A stretch of 64,000 nucleotides of DNA from Saccharina japonica (taxonomy: Eukaryota; Sar; Phaeophyceae; Laminariales; Laminariaceae). The stretch lies in contig MEHQ01001746.1 of NCBI GenBank assembly GCA_008828725.1, positions 721,675-785,674 of the forward strand. Direction: 5' to 3'. A program made the position numbers and the translations under genes. How positions within the stretch are numbered: the stretch's first letter is position 1; each line of letters opens with the position of its first letter. Shown here piece after piece: positions 34,614 to 45,706 of this stretch. The notes beneath the pieces were generated by a model. The model saw only the letters and a list, made by a program, of their open reading frames with translations. It did no database searches and was not told the DNA's origin.

Positions 34614-35271
34614 AGTAAACAAGATAATACGAAGTATAAGGGTAGTTTTGGCATTTATAGTGGCCGTTGGTCATCATGGTGGGACTACTCGGGAGTCGGT
34701 ATATACAAGTGTACACCCGCGCTCGGGTCCATCTATCTGTCCTCGGGGATTCAAAGTAGGCTCCGGTACATACAAGTAGACATGACACACCGCGGGAGTG
34801 CCACCTCACGCACATGATACCCTCCTGCTGCTGCTGCTGTTACTGGGCAGCAGGGTGGCCGTGATGTACAATAGCCTTGTGATGTCTTCTCGAGGGGATG
34901 CATTACTCACAGCCCTACACCCACACACCTGATGTAAGCAGGAGATCGATGCCGGTATCGCCATGCACGCGGCTATCATAGGTGGATGGACCAAGTTCAG
35001 TAGCAAAGAGAGAAACAGAGGTGTCATTACATGCGTTGCAGTCAGCGACGGTCCCAGTGGCGGTTTTATTTTGCTGATCGCGCGAAAACCTTCATCCCTA
35101 CACAGCAGTAGTTCACCCGTGGATATACCGAAATATTGCCTCCAGACTTTACAGCACATCCACAAAGTAACGCGCAGATCTAAGAAGATTTGGGGCAACT
35201 GGCAACTTGATTAAACCAATGGAGGGGACAGATGAACTATCCACGGAAAAACACACGAGCGAACCTCACCA

Positions 35272-35736
35272 TTACCCCACCATAACGGAGCACATAAACC
35301 ATGATAGCCGGAAAGGGTGCAGTAAAAGCCTCTCGCTCATGGAATCATCCCTTGAAATATTACCTCCGCGACAAACTAAAATGCTTACACCTATCAATAC
35401 AAGATAACGCGTCCAGATTAATAGCTGAGACCGAAGCGAACCGTGTACAACTGCGAGATATCTGGGTATATTCGTGTTTAACATGATAAATGTCCTGTTA
35501 ACAGTGTTAATTTTGTGTTTGTATGCTTTCTCCCAGATATTGAAATGACCGGGGCGAAAAATATCACCTAATCGAAGCAGAGTATGTTGGAAACAAGAAT
35601 ACCACAGATGGTTGCAACCGGAACAGATGTTCCACAGGTTACATCGACTAGCACAAACAATAAAACACAGACACTTACCACATACACAATATACCATATG
35701 TGTATCATCTCGATAGCAACAATGACGGCATTTCAA
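35272..35736 (-). CDS. Cysteine-rich open frame, uncharacterised
   Basis: The 154-codon frame starts at Met 35,736, with further open, Cys/His-containing sequence upstream (FHIECSGFHE) behind an in-frame TAG. The first 50 residues hold more than ten cysteines in pairs (CRHCC, CVCGKC, CSGCNHLWYSC), suggestive of a zinc-binding fold. The spacing is not that of EsV-1-7 and I cannot assign a family. The C-terminal part has no features. It may be a relic or a terminal exon. Confidence 0.3.
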   Translation of the reverse strand: MKCRHCCYRDDTHMVYCVCGKCLCFIVCASRCNLWNICSGCNHLWYSCFQHTLLRLGDIFRPGHFNIWEKAYKHKINTVNRTFIMLNTNIPRYLAVVHGSLRSQLLIWTRYLVLIGVSILVCRGGNISRDDSMSERLLLHPFRLSWFMCSVMVG

Positions 35737-35959
35737 GGAACGTATTATCCTTTCGTGAAAACCACTGCATTCAATGTGGAACTAACACTCCACACACTCA
35801 CCAACTCTATTACATGAATAGTCAATCCGCGCTCGATGGAATATATCGAGGGGTGCAGACGACACGGGAGCGCGCCCCAATCAGCCGGCGAGAATACAGT
35901 CCTTATCAGCATAGGTTGGCAATTCTCTGTGATCACCCCTCTCTCTGACGGTTTGCTAT

Positions 35960-37640
35960 CGTAGGGCGATGTTCTCTGGCTTCCGAAAGACACCGCTAGG
36001 ACCTCTGCACAGGCTTGCATGTGCTTGAAACACGCGGAAGTCTTGCGTAGAGTTTGTCCAGATATCAGTAGGAGTCGATCGTAGGCCGCGCTGCTGCTGT
36101 GCATATCTCCATTTTCTTGTTGTTGGATTCTGCTGTTCTATGTTCCACTTGAAACCTTGCTTGTAGATGTGTGGGCAGGCCGCATATGCTGCAGCGGTTG
36201 TGTCCCGCACGATATATATACCGAATTATCACAATATACCCTTCATCGGGCCTCGAAGGGCTAACGCTGTCTGCATCACCCGTCGGTGCGGCGTTATTCC
36301 TGCTGCGGATGCTGGAACTCACCCATTACCGATCCGATGCCTGTCGCGTGTTCCTCTGGTGCGGCCCGTCTGACAGTTTGTTGTAAGTAGCCGTTGTGTC
36401 TATCTCCCTCGTGTTGTGCAGCGGACACATGCAAAAACAAAACGTGCTGTGTGTGGTTTCTACCCACACCTGGTGGTGAACCATCTGTGGGTACTATTTT
36501 GCACTTCCGCTTAGGATGCAAGTTCGTATTGCAACAGACGAGGCCTTCTGCGCCGGTCGTTCCTCCCTCCTAAGTTTCGGCGCGCTCGAAGGCTGACGAT
36601 TGACAAACGTTTAGTTCCACGTTGTGTTGTACCTCCCGTGTTCTTTGGCAAACAACCGGATATATTTGTATCAAAAGTCGACGACGGTGGCAAGCCGGTC
36701 ATAGCCGGCTATTAATAGTCGTTGTCGGGTGTCCCGTTCGAGATCCCGACCGCGACGCCCATGATTGACCCGCCGTAGCGCGTCCCGCGTGGTATGACAT
36801 GGGTAGCACGTTGACAAGTTCTACGCGAGGTGTTTCCTTTTTAGGCCAGAGCATTTCTGGCTAATGAGTTTGTCCGCTATGAAGCTGCCGAATAAATATA
36901 TCCCTCTCACCCTGCATGCTTAAACCATTCGAGCAACTATCGGTATATACTCGTGTTTTTTTTCAGCGAAATACTTCTGTGGGCAAGACAGGACGAGAGT
37001 TTTTCGAAGACTTTGCTGAGCTTGGTCTACGCCGTGTTTTCGGAAGCTTTGGTGAAGTCTGCAATACATCGTCGTACAACCGCAGTAGCCGTAAACACCA
37101 GAACAAAATAACAAAAATATAATAGGTATAAAGACTACCGTAGCGGTACGTAGTCGTTCTGGGGTATTAGTAGCAGTAGAAGCATTTGAAGTAGTAGTGG
37201 AGTAAGATTTGCAATAACTCTTTTGACAGTTCAGAGAGAAATGATCGTGAAAAATTGACAACTACAGAAACGGTCTTTGTGGCGAGAAGATGATGCACGT
37301 CGGGTTCCGCGATAAAATAAAAGGTAACGTGCGACACAAACGCAACATGACACTACTGGTGCTGCTGGGAGCTCAAGCTGCTCGTGACTCTGAGCAGCAC
37401 ATAATTTTTCATTGTGACTGTTCGCTTTATCGTGGTCCCTGATGAGTTTACAAGAGTGATAGTAGTGGTTTCAGAACAACTTGTTGTGGCATGTGCAGGA
37501 TGTAAATGTCAGTCAGTAGGGTGTCTGCGCATGACAAATGCTATCAACATGGACTTCCGCGAGGAATAATGCAATAACTAAAGACCTCCGACAATGCACA
37601 TAATCAGAAACGAAGAAACGCCCACTGCCGGATTCATGAG
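35960..37640. other. Gene-free interval
   Basis: No gene is recognised. Open frames overlap on both strands and none exceeds about 120 codons with a coherent composition. Confidence 0.4.
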
Positions 37641-38060
37641 GCGCTGTTGAATATACATTTGCAACCCAGCAGCACTTACAGGAGGGGCCGTCGTGGTGCA
37701 AGCACTAGCACCAGCCTACAGCAGCAGCAAAAACATGCAGCAGGATCGAGGTGCAGAAGAACGGAGCAGAAACATACACCAACAAGCAAATGTGCGGTCT
37801 ATCCCGTACTCCTCAACACTTGCTGCAATCAACGCACCCACAACGATTAGACTGTCCTGATTGTTCTCTCTCCTACGTCCGACAAGCGGTCGAGGAGGCG
37901 AAAACACAAGAGCGTGGCAAGCGTGCACGTACTTGCAACATCAGCAGCAGCAGCGCTTACTCGTGCTTGTCTCAGCGCTCGCCGCAGTGCGCTTGCAACA
38001 ACAGCAAAGCAGCAGCGGATTTTCTCCAGCAGAGGAAGCTGCACTACTTTCAGAAGCACT
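37640..38060. repeat. CAG/GCA-rich region, inverted relative of 22,205-22,760
   Basis: Interrupted CAGCAG and GCAACA tracts surround a unique segment (about 37,785-37,850) that matches 22,593-22,650 on the opposite strand. The minus frame encodes IAASVEEYGIDRTFAC, similar to the other copy. Confidence 0.45.
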
Positions 38061-38094
38061 ACAGGCTGATTCAAGTATACCCCGGAAAATCCAT

Positions 38095-38380
38095 TCAGTC
38101 GCCAATGTCCACACCGCTTTTTAGAGATAGACCCTGAAATGTGGCACACGTGTTTTATGCGCCCTACCCGAGACTTTAACGGATGTTTTTTTGTTTTTTT
38201 TTCCCGTCAGATATTGTTTGTTTTGTAATTTTTTGGGAATGTTTGGGAAGTTTGTGTCTTAAGAGATCCAAAATTTCCGGCGACTAAAAAGAAAATCCCA
38301 TTCGTAAAAGGCTCGGGTAGGGCGCATAAAACACGTGTACCAAAGTTCAGGGCCTATCGTCAAAAAACGGCGTGGATATT
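38095..38380. mobile_element. Long inverted-repeat element (arms at least 70 bp)
   Basis: The left arm contains GGCACACGTGTTTTATGCGC then CCTACCCGAG (to 38,172). The right arm is its complement (from 38,311). Similarity continues outward through CCCTGAA and GATAG to a TCCAC-CG-TTTTT block, giving arms of about 70 bp or more around a T-rich loop of about 140 bp. The flank 38,380-38,830 is also repeated, inverted, at 62,980-63,440, so the inverted repeat may be the end of a larger unit. Confidence 0.65.
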
Positions 38381-38830
38381 TGGAATTTTGTGCGGTAAAA
38401 GTGCAGAAATAGGAGTTGCCTCGTAATTACCTAGTTTCAGTATATAATCGATGTTGGGCGTGAAGTATTACCTAATATGATCATGCGCAGTCAGATCTTG
38501 GAATATTTGCGTGAAACTTTGTACAAACATGCCTTGGACCACCTGGAAGCGGCTTGTTCAGAAAAAATAATTGGGGGGGAAATGTTTTCTACGGAAACGC
38601 CTGAATATTGTTGACCACTTTGAAGGCCTGTGATTGGTCGGGCCACATTTTCGGCGGTAGCGCCAGTTCTAGGTCCTTGAAAAACAAACTCGCGATGTCA
38701 CTTTCTTCCACTGTTTATGGCGGTCAGTATGATACCAAAAATGTGACATTGGAGTTGCTATTGCATGCGGCATTCGTGACTGACGAAAAGTTCGGTGATA
38801 TGCCTGAACCAGCTCCTACGTTCGGTAGCA
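38380..38830. repeat. Dispersed repeat, copy 1 (inverted partner at 62,980-63,440)
   Basis: Shared stretches include TGGCGGTCAGTATGATACCA, the GTTGCTATTGCATGCGGCATTCGT region, and GGCGGTAGCGCCAGT, all found as complements near 63,000-63,170. Identity by eye is about 75%. An open frame at 38,608-38,934 (108 codons) covers it, but its counterpart frame is not clearly conserved, so no gene is called. Confidence 0.6.
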
Positions 38831-39295
38831 GGAGCCATCTGCAGCAAACGATAACTTTAGCAGCAGATAGCTGCTGCGGCAGGAGCTGGCAGCAAGTGCA
38901 TTCAGGATCAGCAGCAGCAGCGAATTTTCCTTAAACCTCGGCGGCTACAACCTGATATGGTCCGATGTCACTGTCGGGCAAGCTTGACTAATGCAAAGCA
39001 TATGGAGACGGTTCCGCAAACGCAATGCAGCGGTCGAATCGCACCACACAAATATGGCTCTACCACGGTATGCTGTCAAAATATGCACAAGTTGTTAATA
39101 TTCGTGCCTTTTTTGCTTAGGCTTTGTCATTCACCGTCGGCAGCGTGGCAGTATGTTTGCTCATTTCAGATCAAACATTTTTGTACGCAACACACCGTAG
39201 TGCGTGATGTAATATACTAAAACAGAAGTAGTGCCAGTTGGCAGCACGATTACCCTAATAAGCAGAGTAGTTGCTATCATGTAGCAATGATACAT

Positions 39296-39542
39296 GATGC
39301 ATGCTACGGTAGAGGTGCACCACGTTGTTTCTGAGCTCCTCACTTAAGGAGCGTCATACCTCACCGAAAAAAAGATTTTGGAGGGAAATAAAAGTGCTGC
39401 CGGATGAGAAATATCATGACCGAAATATGCTCTGAAACATTATTCGTCACAAAAATGAAAGTCTGACGAATTTGGGTTAAGGATCCCGATCGTTCAGAAA
39501 ACGATTCAGCCAAAAAATGCTACCTCTACCGTAGCACGCGTG
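39296..39542. mobile_element. MITE-like TIR element, copy 2 (247 bp, TSD ACAT)
   Basis: The ends GATGCATGCTACGGTAGAGG and, as complement, CACGCGTGCTACGGTAGAGG form the TIR. The flanking direct repeat ACAT occupies 39,292-39,295 and 39,543-39,546. Interior sequence is about 90% identical by eye to copy 1, in the same orientation and of the same length. A short internal hairpin, GAGCTCCTCACTTAAGGAGC, follows the left TIR. Confidence 0.85.
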
Positions 39543-41111
39543 ACATGTAGTGTTTTGAGGAAGAGTCCCATTTATAACGGGCGTGTCCCGCGTGTAAACA
39601 CAAACTACCCAAACGTTGCACAAACTGGTACTGGTAAGTTTACGAGTAGACGACGTTACTGCTGCTGCTTGCACCCACGCACCAAGGACAATACCTTCAC
39701 GCCTGCCCCCTGATTGCACGGTACTTCAACACGCAACACAAAAAATTCGACTATAAAACCTTTTGAGTGACCTTTCTGGATCGCCCAAGCAGTCGTACTT
39801 ACGTCTGTTCGTCGAATTCGATTCTTTAAGTACTGTTAGAGACCAGTGCAGTTCGCTGCTTACTTGTCGCTCTCCTACCCCTGGATCTGGACGATCTCGT
39901 TCACCTCCGGGCCGTCGTGGTTTGGGGGTCGCGACGTATATTGTGCAACAGTAGTCGAACTATACTCGATTCATACCGGCTATCTTTAATTGATAAATGC
40001 GGCAAGCGACAGTAATTTGGAGTCCATTTTCCCGTGATGTGTTGATGCGATAATGTCGAAAGTAAACGACTCATCAGAACGCCGTGCTGCGTCCCCAACG
40101 GAAACCAGATGCACGAATAGCTCCAGTGTCACTATTAATAGTTTGTTCTGTGGCCTCTTCTTGTACGAGGCAGTTTCCTTCGTTCTGTCGACATCTACTT
40201 TTACTTGCGCTCATCGCAGGTAGTCAAATATCGTGTACACATACACAGCCGTACGCGGCACAGCGCATGGATCTCCTTGCTCATGTAAGGTCACTCGACT
40301 TCACCGTACCAGTAGTATATCTCGTCCGCGTAGAATCAAATGTGTGCTGCCTGCATGAGGCTAGAGAACAACGCTAGCGATGTGTTTTCTATTTAGCGAT
40401 TATTCCACAGACTTATCTCAATGGAGATCGGCGTGGAACGTTTTGACATAGACCTTACCTTGTACGTACGAGACCAGTTTGTCACAAGGGTACCCTGGAA
40501 CAACAATGTTGAACCCCTTGGTAACCTGTTTGCGCAGCAAGTCCGGTACACACTAACTGGGGTTTACACACCGATTTTGCTACGATGGTTGTAGTAACAA
40601 GGTTCGGGGTTTAGTCTGAAGACGGCAGAACCGTGCCGGGAGTTGCGAACAGTTCGTACGTTTTTTACCCGCGTCATTTTTCCTCGTTGTTCAACGTATC
40701 GGTGTGCTGCACACGCAGTTTCGGTACGTGAGCCTAGCGTCACCCGACGAGGTGAAGCCATACGGCGCGCTCTATATGTACGGCTGATATTAAGCTTCAA
40801 AGAAACAAACGCTGATTTACGCTTTTTTGAAAAAAATCCCATAGTTGCGCCTTTGTATTCAGGGTTTACTGAGCTAACATTGACGCGATTGTTCGAACCT
40901 CATCAACTGACGATGTATCGATGAGGGCCCCGCACTACCACGCTACAGCTCATCTGTGCAGTATGCCCCACGTATGTCCCACGTACTATTGGCACAATGT
41001 GTGTGAGCAAGGGCCGATGGTTGCGTCAAGACAAACGAGGGTGCCAAAAGCACACAAGACGGCTCCCCGGACTGTGTCCTGTTAATTTATATATGTCGTA
41101 CAGGGGACGTA

Positions 41112-41540
41112 CTATATACATGATGCGGTAAAAGTTGCGATACATTCTAGAACCGCACACGTGCACCAGGGTGAAGCTACGGGGGCTGTTGTAAGGTGAC
41201 GTATCCCAGCGAGTTGCTTGCACGGTGTTTCGTGCAACATTGATGCGCACGTGCTGCCTACAAGCGAGTGCTCGACGTTCCCATCGCGATTCCAGCCTAT
41301 AGAAACAACTATAAGTGTTCCTCCACTATTCGCCAACTCAGCAAGAGTTATCTCCGCTTGCATTGCTTTCAAAGGCAGGACCGCTAGCCGATCATCCGTG
41401 TAGCGCCAGGCCTGAATGTATGCGATACGCGACACAGCCGTAGTGCTTGGACGCGCAAATAGCAGGAGCAGAATAGCGCAGAATAAGTATATCGCGCGCA
41501 CAACCAACCGATATTGCCGTCTTTATCTTGCGTGACATGT
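41112..41540 (-). pseudogene. Decayed small-protein locus, arm B copy
   Basis: On minus, an ATG near 41,538 gives MSRKIKTAISVGC. A neighbouring frame then continues for about 130 codons with a hydrophobic segment (YLFCAILLLLFA) and a soluble part (AWRYTDDRLAVLPLKAMQA, SIGWNRDGNVEHS). A one-base shift separates the two parts. The arm A copy has different indels. A membrane-anchored or secreted small protein is possible; no family is recognised. It points away from the EsV-1-7 gene, with about 1.8 kb between the starts. Confidence 0.35.
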
Positions 41541-43284
41541 TTGATGGTGCAACACGAGCCCCGGCGCTACTACTGCAGCAAGAAAAAGCGGCATCTTACA
41601 GGGCAGGACAAAAGAGCCGCGAGCGTCTCTGCGCTTTGCAAGCACCGACATTTAAACAAGTTCAATACGTTTGTCGGACTTATCACATTGTATATTGAAC
41701 AATTCCTATGAGCCAGGGCGGGATCCTCACCTACCAGAAAACCGCCTCATCAAATAGCGTAGCGGTACATTGAGCGGAAACTGTGCGGCTGAACGATATT
41801 TGCACCGCCCATACATTGTATGAGGCATAGAAGAAAAACGCCAGTGCGTTCAGTACGTTTTTCGGTTTCAACCTCTCCACTGTTGGTCGTGAGCTCTATT
41901 TCCGTTCTTAGTGGGTCCTAAAACCATGTCGTTTCTGGCGAGCCGCACGCTTGTTACATATTAATCGTAACAGCAGGCACCAGGCGATCGAGTATGTGTG
42001 GACATGTCGTATGTATTGCTTGTGTTAATGTCAAGGCGTCCGGTCCTGCGCTTGGAAAATCTGAATGGCTTCGGTCGGACAGATCTACCGGCTCTTTTGG
42101 CTGGAATTATGCGTGTGGGTAGCTTGGTCGGCTAGTCGGTTGTCTGGCGATGGTAAAGAGCGGATAGGGTGTATTGGTGGCAGCGCAAGACCTGCAACGA
42201 CAAGTTTGTATCGGTGGCGCTTCCTATGATATCACCACCCCACGAGTACTCTAGTTTAGGAATATTGTCTTAAACAATGTATACAAGCTTGGTAAGACTG
42301 ACACAAGGTATCCCGTTGGTTAAATATACATTGGTTTTGGCTCGAGGTATGTTAAGCCCTTCGGTGGACAATCTAAAGAGTACAATAAGAGGCTGTTCAA
42401 GATACTATATCTAAAACGGTATCGACATTGCACTAAGCACGAGTTTGCCTACCCAGTTATTTACGGTTTCGGTAGAGTAAATATACGTATATCACGCCCA
42501 TCAATGACGGAATACCTGTATGTGGCTAGAAAAGGATGCCATCTCTCGATTCCCGGTGTGAACATGAGATTCGCCGGCGATACGCATTCTTTTGACCGTT
42601 TGCGTGTGACCTGTGTTCGTCCAGTGAGCCACCAGCCATTGCTACGACCCATCCGGTGTAGTTAGAACTCAACACCTGGAGGCATCTTTGCATCGTTGCC
42701 AGCTGATGCGCGGTAATTCAGACTTATGTTAGCCTCAACAGCCTATGGCTGGCATATTTTTTACGTCGTTTCATCTTGCTATGAAATTGCTTTCTTCGCT
42801 TTGTCAGATATTCGATAACGGCAATACGTGTGCGCGGGGTTGCTCCTCCCTCTGCGAAAAAACAAAGTACATGGAAATTCCCAGTGGAGGTAGACCATGT
42901 CACACTGTTTATGTCTTAACGCTGGACTCCATCAACGGTTTCATATTGTTCTAGGTGCGGGTACAGCCTTCTGCCTGTGCTGTTGCGCATGCAGCAAAGA
43001 TAAACAAATAAACGCTGTATACGTGCAGTGCGCCAAGAGGCGTTCGGTTTATATTCGCATGTACGTTCAGAGTTCGCGTCAACTGGGGTTTCCGTACAAT
43101 ACATACCTGCCAACGTCCGCGTGGTACCCAACCTGTTGAAGTCATCTGTATCCGTGACCCTAACATTTCTAGTTTGTTTTTCTATTGGCCTCCCGGATTT
43201 TAGGAGTATAAGGTCCAGACCAAGGCCTCGCTGTTCCGGTGGCTGATGTTGCAGACCTGCCGCGGACATTGACCCGTGGCCGTC

Positions 43285-43297
43285 ATCTTCGGTGATA
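43285..43297 (+). promoter_or_regulatory. Conserved 13-nt leader before the arm B EsV-1-7 gene
   Basis: ATCTTCGGTGATA directly precedes ATG 43,298. It is shared with the leaders of the 9,101 and 14,505 starts. Confidence 0.5.
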
Positions 43298-45706
43298 ATG
43301 AAATGGTGCTCAAATGCCTCCTGCAAAAAAAGCCCAAGCTTTAATGTTCAGGGCAGCAAGACTGCAGCGTACTGCAAGCAACATGCTGAGGACGGCATGA
43401 TCAATGTCAAGGTCGCCCGCTGCTCATATGCGTCCTGCGCAAAGACTGCTATGTTCAACACCGATGGCGGTAAGACGGCAGCGTACTGCAGGTCACATGC
43501 TGAGGACAGCATGGTCAATGTCATTGCCAAGCGGTGCTTCCAGGACTCCTGCACGACGCAACCGAGCTTCAACAACATAGGGAGCAAGACAGCCGCGTAC
43601 TGCAAGCAACATGCTGCTGACGGCATGGTTGACGTCGTCACCAAGCGCTGCTTACATGCCTTCTGCAACAAAGTGCCAAGTTTTGATGTTAGGGGCAGCA
43701 CGACGGCGGTGTACTGCAGGCAACACGCCAAGGACGGCATGGTAAACGTAGTAAGCAAGCGTTGCTCAATTGACTCGTGCACCAAGCTCGCCGGTTTCAA
43801 TGTCAAGGGTAGCAAGACGCCAACGCACTGCAAGCAACATGCTGAGGATGGCATGGTTAATATCCGCGACAGGCGTTGCAAACATAGCTCCTGCACGAAG
43901 ATTCCGAGCTTCAACGACCAGGGCAGCCAGACACCGGCGTACTGCAAGTTACATGCTGAGCACGGCATGGTTAATGTCAAGGCTAAGCGCTGCTCAGATA
44001 ATTTCTGTACAAAGACTGCAAACTTCAACACGGATGGCTGCAAGCCGCCGGCGTACTGCAAGCAACATGCTGTTGACGGCATGGTTAACGTTGTTGACAG
44101 GCGCTGTTCGAGTGTTTCCTGCTTGAAGCTACCGAAATTCAATTATATTGGAAGCAAGAGGGCCGCGTACTGCAAGCAGCATGCTTCTGAAGAAATGGTG
44201 AACGTCGTGTACAAGCGCTGTTCTAATGACTCCTGCGCAAAGCTACCAACCTTCAACAGCTCTGGGAGTAAAACGGGCGCGTACTGCAAGCAACATGCTG
44301 AGGACGGTATGGTGAACGTCGTTCGAAGGTGCTGCTTGCATGATTTCTGCTCTATGGTGCCGGTGTTTAAGGTCAAAGGCAGCAAGGTGGCGGCGTACTG
44401 CAGGAAACATGCGAAGGAGGGTATGGTATCCGTAAAAAAGGGCCTCTGCTTATTTGACTCCTGCACTAAAACAGCAAACTTCGGCGTTGAAGGCAGCAAC
44501 ACCGTGGCGTACTGCAAGGGGCACGCTGAGGGCGGCATGGTGGATATCCGCAGCAAGCGTTGCGAACATCCCTCCTGCAGGAAGGGACCGGCTTTCAACG
44601 TCGAAGGAAACCATACGGCGGTGTACTGCAAGCAACATGCTAAGAACGGCATGGTCAATGTCAAGACCAAGCGCTGCTCTGATGCTTTATGCACGAGGAT
44701 AGCAACGTTCAACACCGATGGCAGTAAGGCCGGTGTGTCCTGCAAGAAACATGCTGAGGACGGCATGGTCAACGTCAAAGCCAAGCGCTGCTCAATTTAT
44801 TTCTGCACAACGGCAGCAACGTTCAACACGGATGGTAACAAGAGGCCAGCGTACTGCAAGGAACATGCTGAGACTGGCATGGTTAACGTCATAGCCAAGC
44901 GTTGTTTCCAGGACTCCTGCATGAAGAAAGCGACCTTCGATAACATAGGGAGCAAGACGGGGGCGTACTGCAAGCAGCATGCTGCTGACCTCATGGTGGA
45001 CGTGGTTACCAGGCGCTGCTTGCATGGCGTCTGCACTAAGGTGCCCATGTTCAATGCTGAGGGAAGCAAAGCTGGGGTGTACTGCAAGCAACATGCTGAG
45101 GACGGCATGGTCAACGTCAAGACCAAGCGCTGCTCTGATGCTTCATGCACGAAGGCAGCAACGTTCAACAACGATGGCAGCAAAACAGCAGCGTACTGCA
45201 AGCAACATGCTGCTGACGGTATGGTTATGGTCAAAAGAAAGCGCTGCACCGAAGGCCCTTGCACCAAGCAACCGACATTCACCATCATAGGGAGAAAGAG
45301 GGCGATGTACTGCAAGGACCATGCTGCTGACAACATGGTGAATATCGTCAAGGAGTATTGCTCACATGCCTTCTGCACTAAGCGGGCGTATTTTGATATC
45401 GAAAATAGCAGCACGCCGACGTACTGCCGGCAACATGCCGAAGAAGGCATGACGAAGGTCAAACGGACGCGCGGCTCTGACGATTCAAGCATAACGAGGC
45501 CATCCTCCAGTGTTGGAGGCAGGACGTCGGGGATGTGCTGCAAATCCGAAGCCGATGATGCGATGGTTGATGTCCAGAGCAGCCGTTGCTTACATGAATC
45601 CTGCACAAAGTGTCCGAATTTCAGCACCGAGGGCAGTCAGACACCGACGTACTGCAACGAGCATGCTGAGGACGTCAAAGTAAAGGTCCTTGTCAATCGT
45701 AGCTGA
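43298..45706 (+). CDS. EsV-1-7 repeat protein, 21-unit array
   Basis: The start is ATG 43,298; the upstream in-frame GTG at 43,292 is not needed. The 802-aa product is Met-Lys-Trp plus 21 units of exactly 38 aa (C-X4-C-X16-C-X2-H-X12) and one Ser. Units 1-11 align with the arm A gene. Unit 20 (from 45,473) is degenerate: the first Cys is Gly, the second Ser and the His is Glu. The frame ends where unit 22 would begin: Cys is Ser (AGC, 45,701) and the next codon is TGA (45,704-45,706). The recognisable C-terminal module follows in the same frame, so the ending looks mutational. There is no signal peptide, membrane span or intron. It may be functional in shortened form. Confidence 0.85.
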   Translation: MKWCSNASCKKSPSFNVQGSKTAAYCKQHAEDGMINVKVARCSYASCAKTAMFNTDGGKTAAYCRSHAEDSMVNVIAKRCFQDSCTTQPSFNNIGSKTAAYCKQHAADGMVDVVTKRCLHAFCNKVPSFDVRGSTTAVYCRQHAKDGMVNVVSKRCSIDSCTKLAGFNVKGSKTPTHCKQHAEDGMVNIRDRRCKHSSCTKIPSFNDQGSQTPAYCKLHAEHGMVNVKAKRCSDNFCTKTANFNTDGCKPPAYCKQHAVDGMVNVVDRRCSSVSCLKLPKFNYIGSKRAAYCKQHASEEMVNVVYKRCSNDSCAKLPTFNSSGSKTGAYCKQHAEDGMVNVVRRCCLHDFCSMVPVFKVKGSKVAAYCRKHAKEGMVSVKKGLCLFDSCTKTANFGVEGSNTVAYCKGHAEGGMVDIRSKRCEHPSCRKGPAFNVEGNHTAVYCKQHAKNGMVNVKTKRCSDALCTRIATFNTDGSKAGVSCKKHAEDGMVNVKAKRCSIYFCTTAATFNTDGNKRPAYCKEHAETGMVNVIAKRCFQDSCMKKATFDNIGSKTGAYCKQHAADLMVDVVTRRCLHGVCTKVPMFNAEGSKAGVYCKQHAEDGMVNVKTKRCSDASCTKAATFNNDGSKTAAYCKQHAADGMVMVKRKRCTEGPCTKQPTFTIIGRKRAMYCKDHAADNMVNIVKEYCSHAFCTKRAYFDIENSSTPTYCRQHAEEGMTKVKRTRGSDDSSITRPSSSVGGRTSGMCCKSEADDAMVDVQSSRCLHESCTKCPNFSTEGSQTPTYCNEHAEDVKVKVLVNRS

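Larger units (their letters stand above)
40190..44990. repeat. Inverted segmental duplication, arm B
   Basis: This is the counterpart of 12,808-18,290 in opposite orientation. It contains the EsV-1-7 gene up to the middle of unit 15, the leader, about 3 kb of upstream flank and the decayed divergent locus. The spacer between the arms is about 22 kb. Arm B continues with array units that have no counterpart in arm A, so the right boundary of the duplication lies inside the array. Confidence 0.8.

Noticed and set aside
34543..34779. Leucine-rich secreted peptide
   Set aside because: The Leu run is a (CTG)n microsatellite and the rest of the frame has no features.
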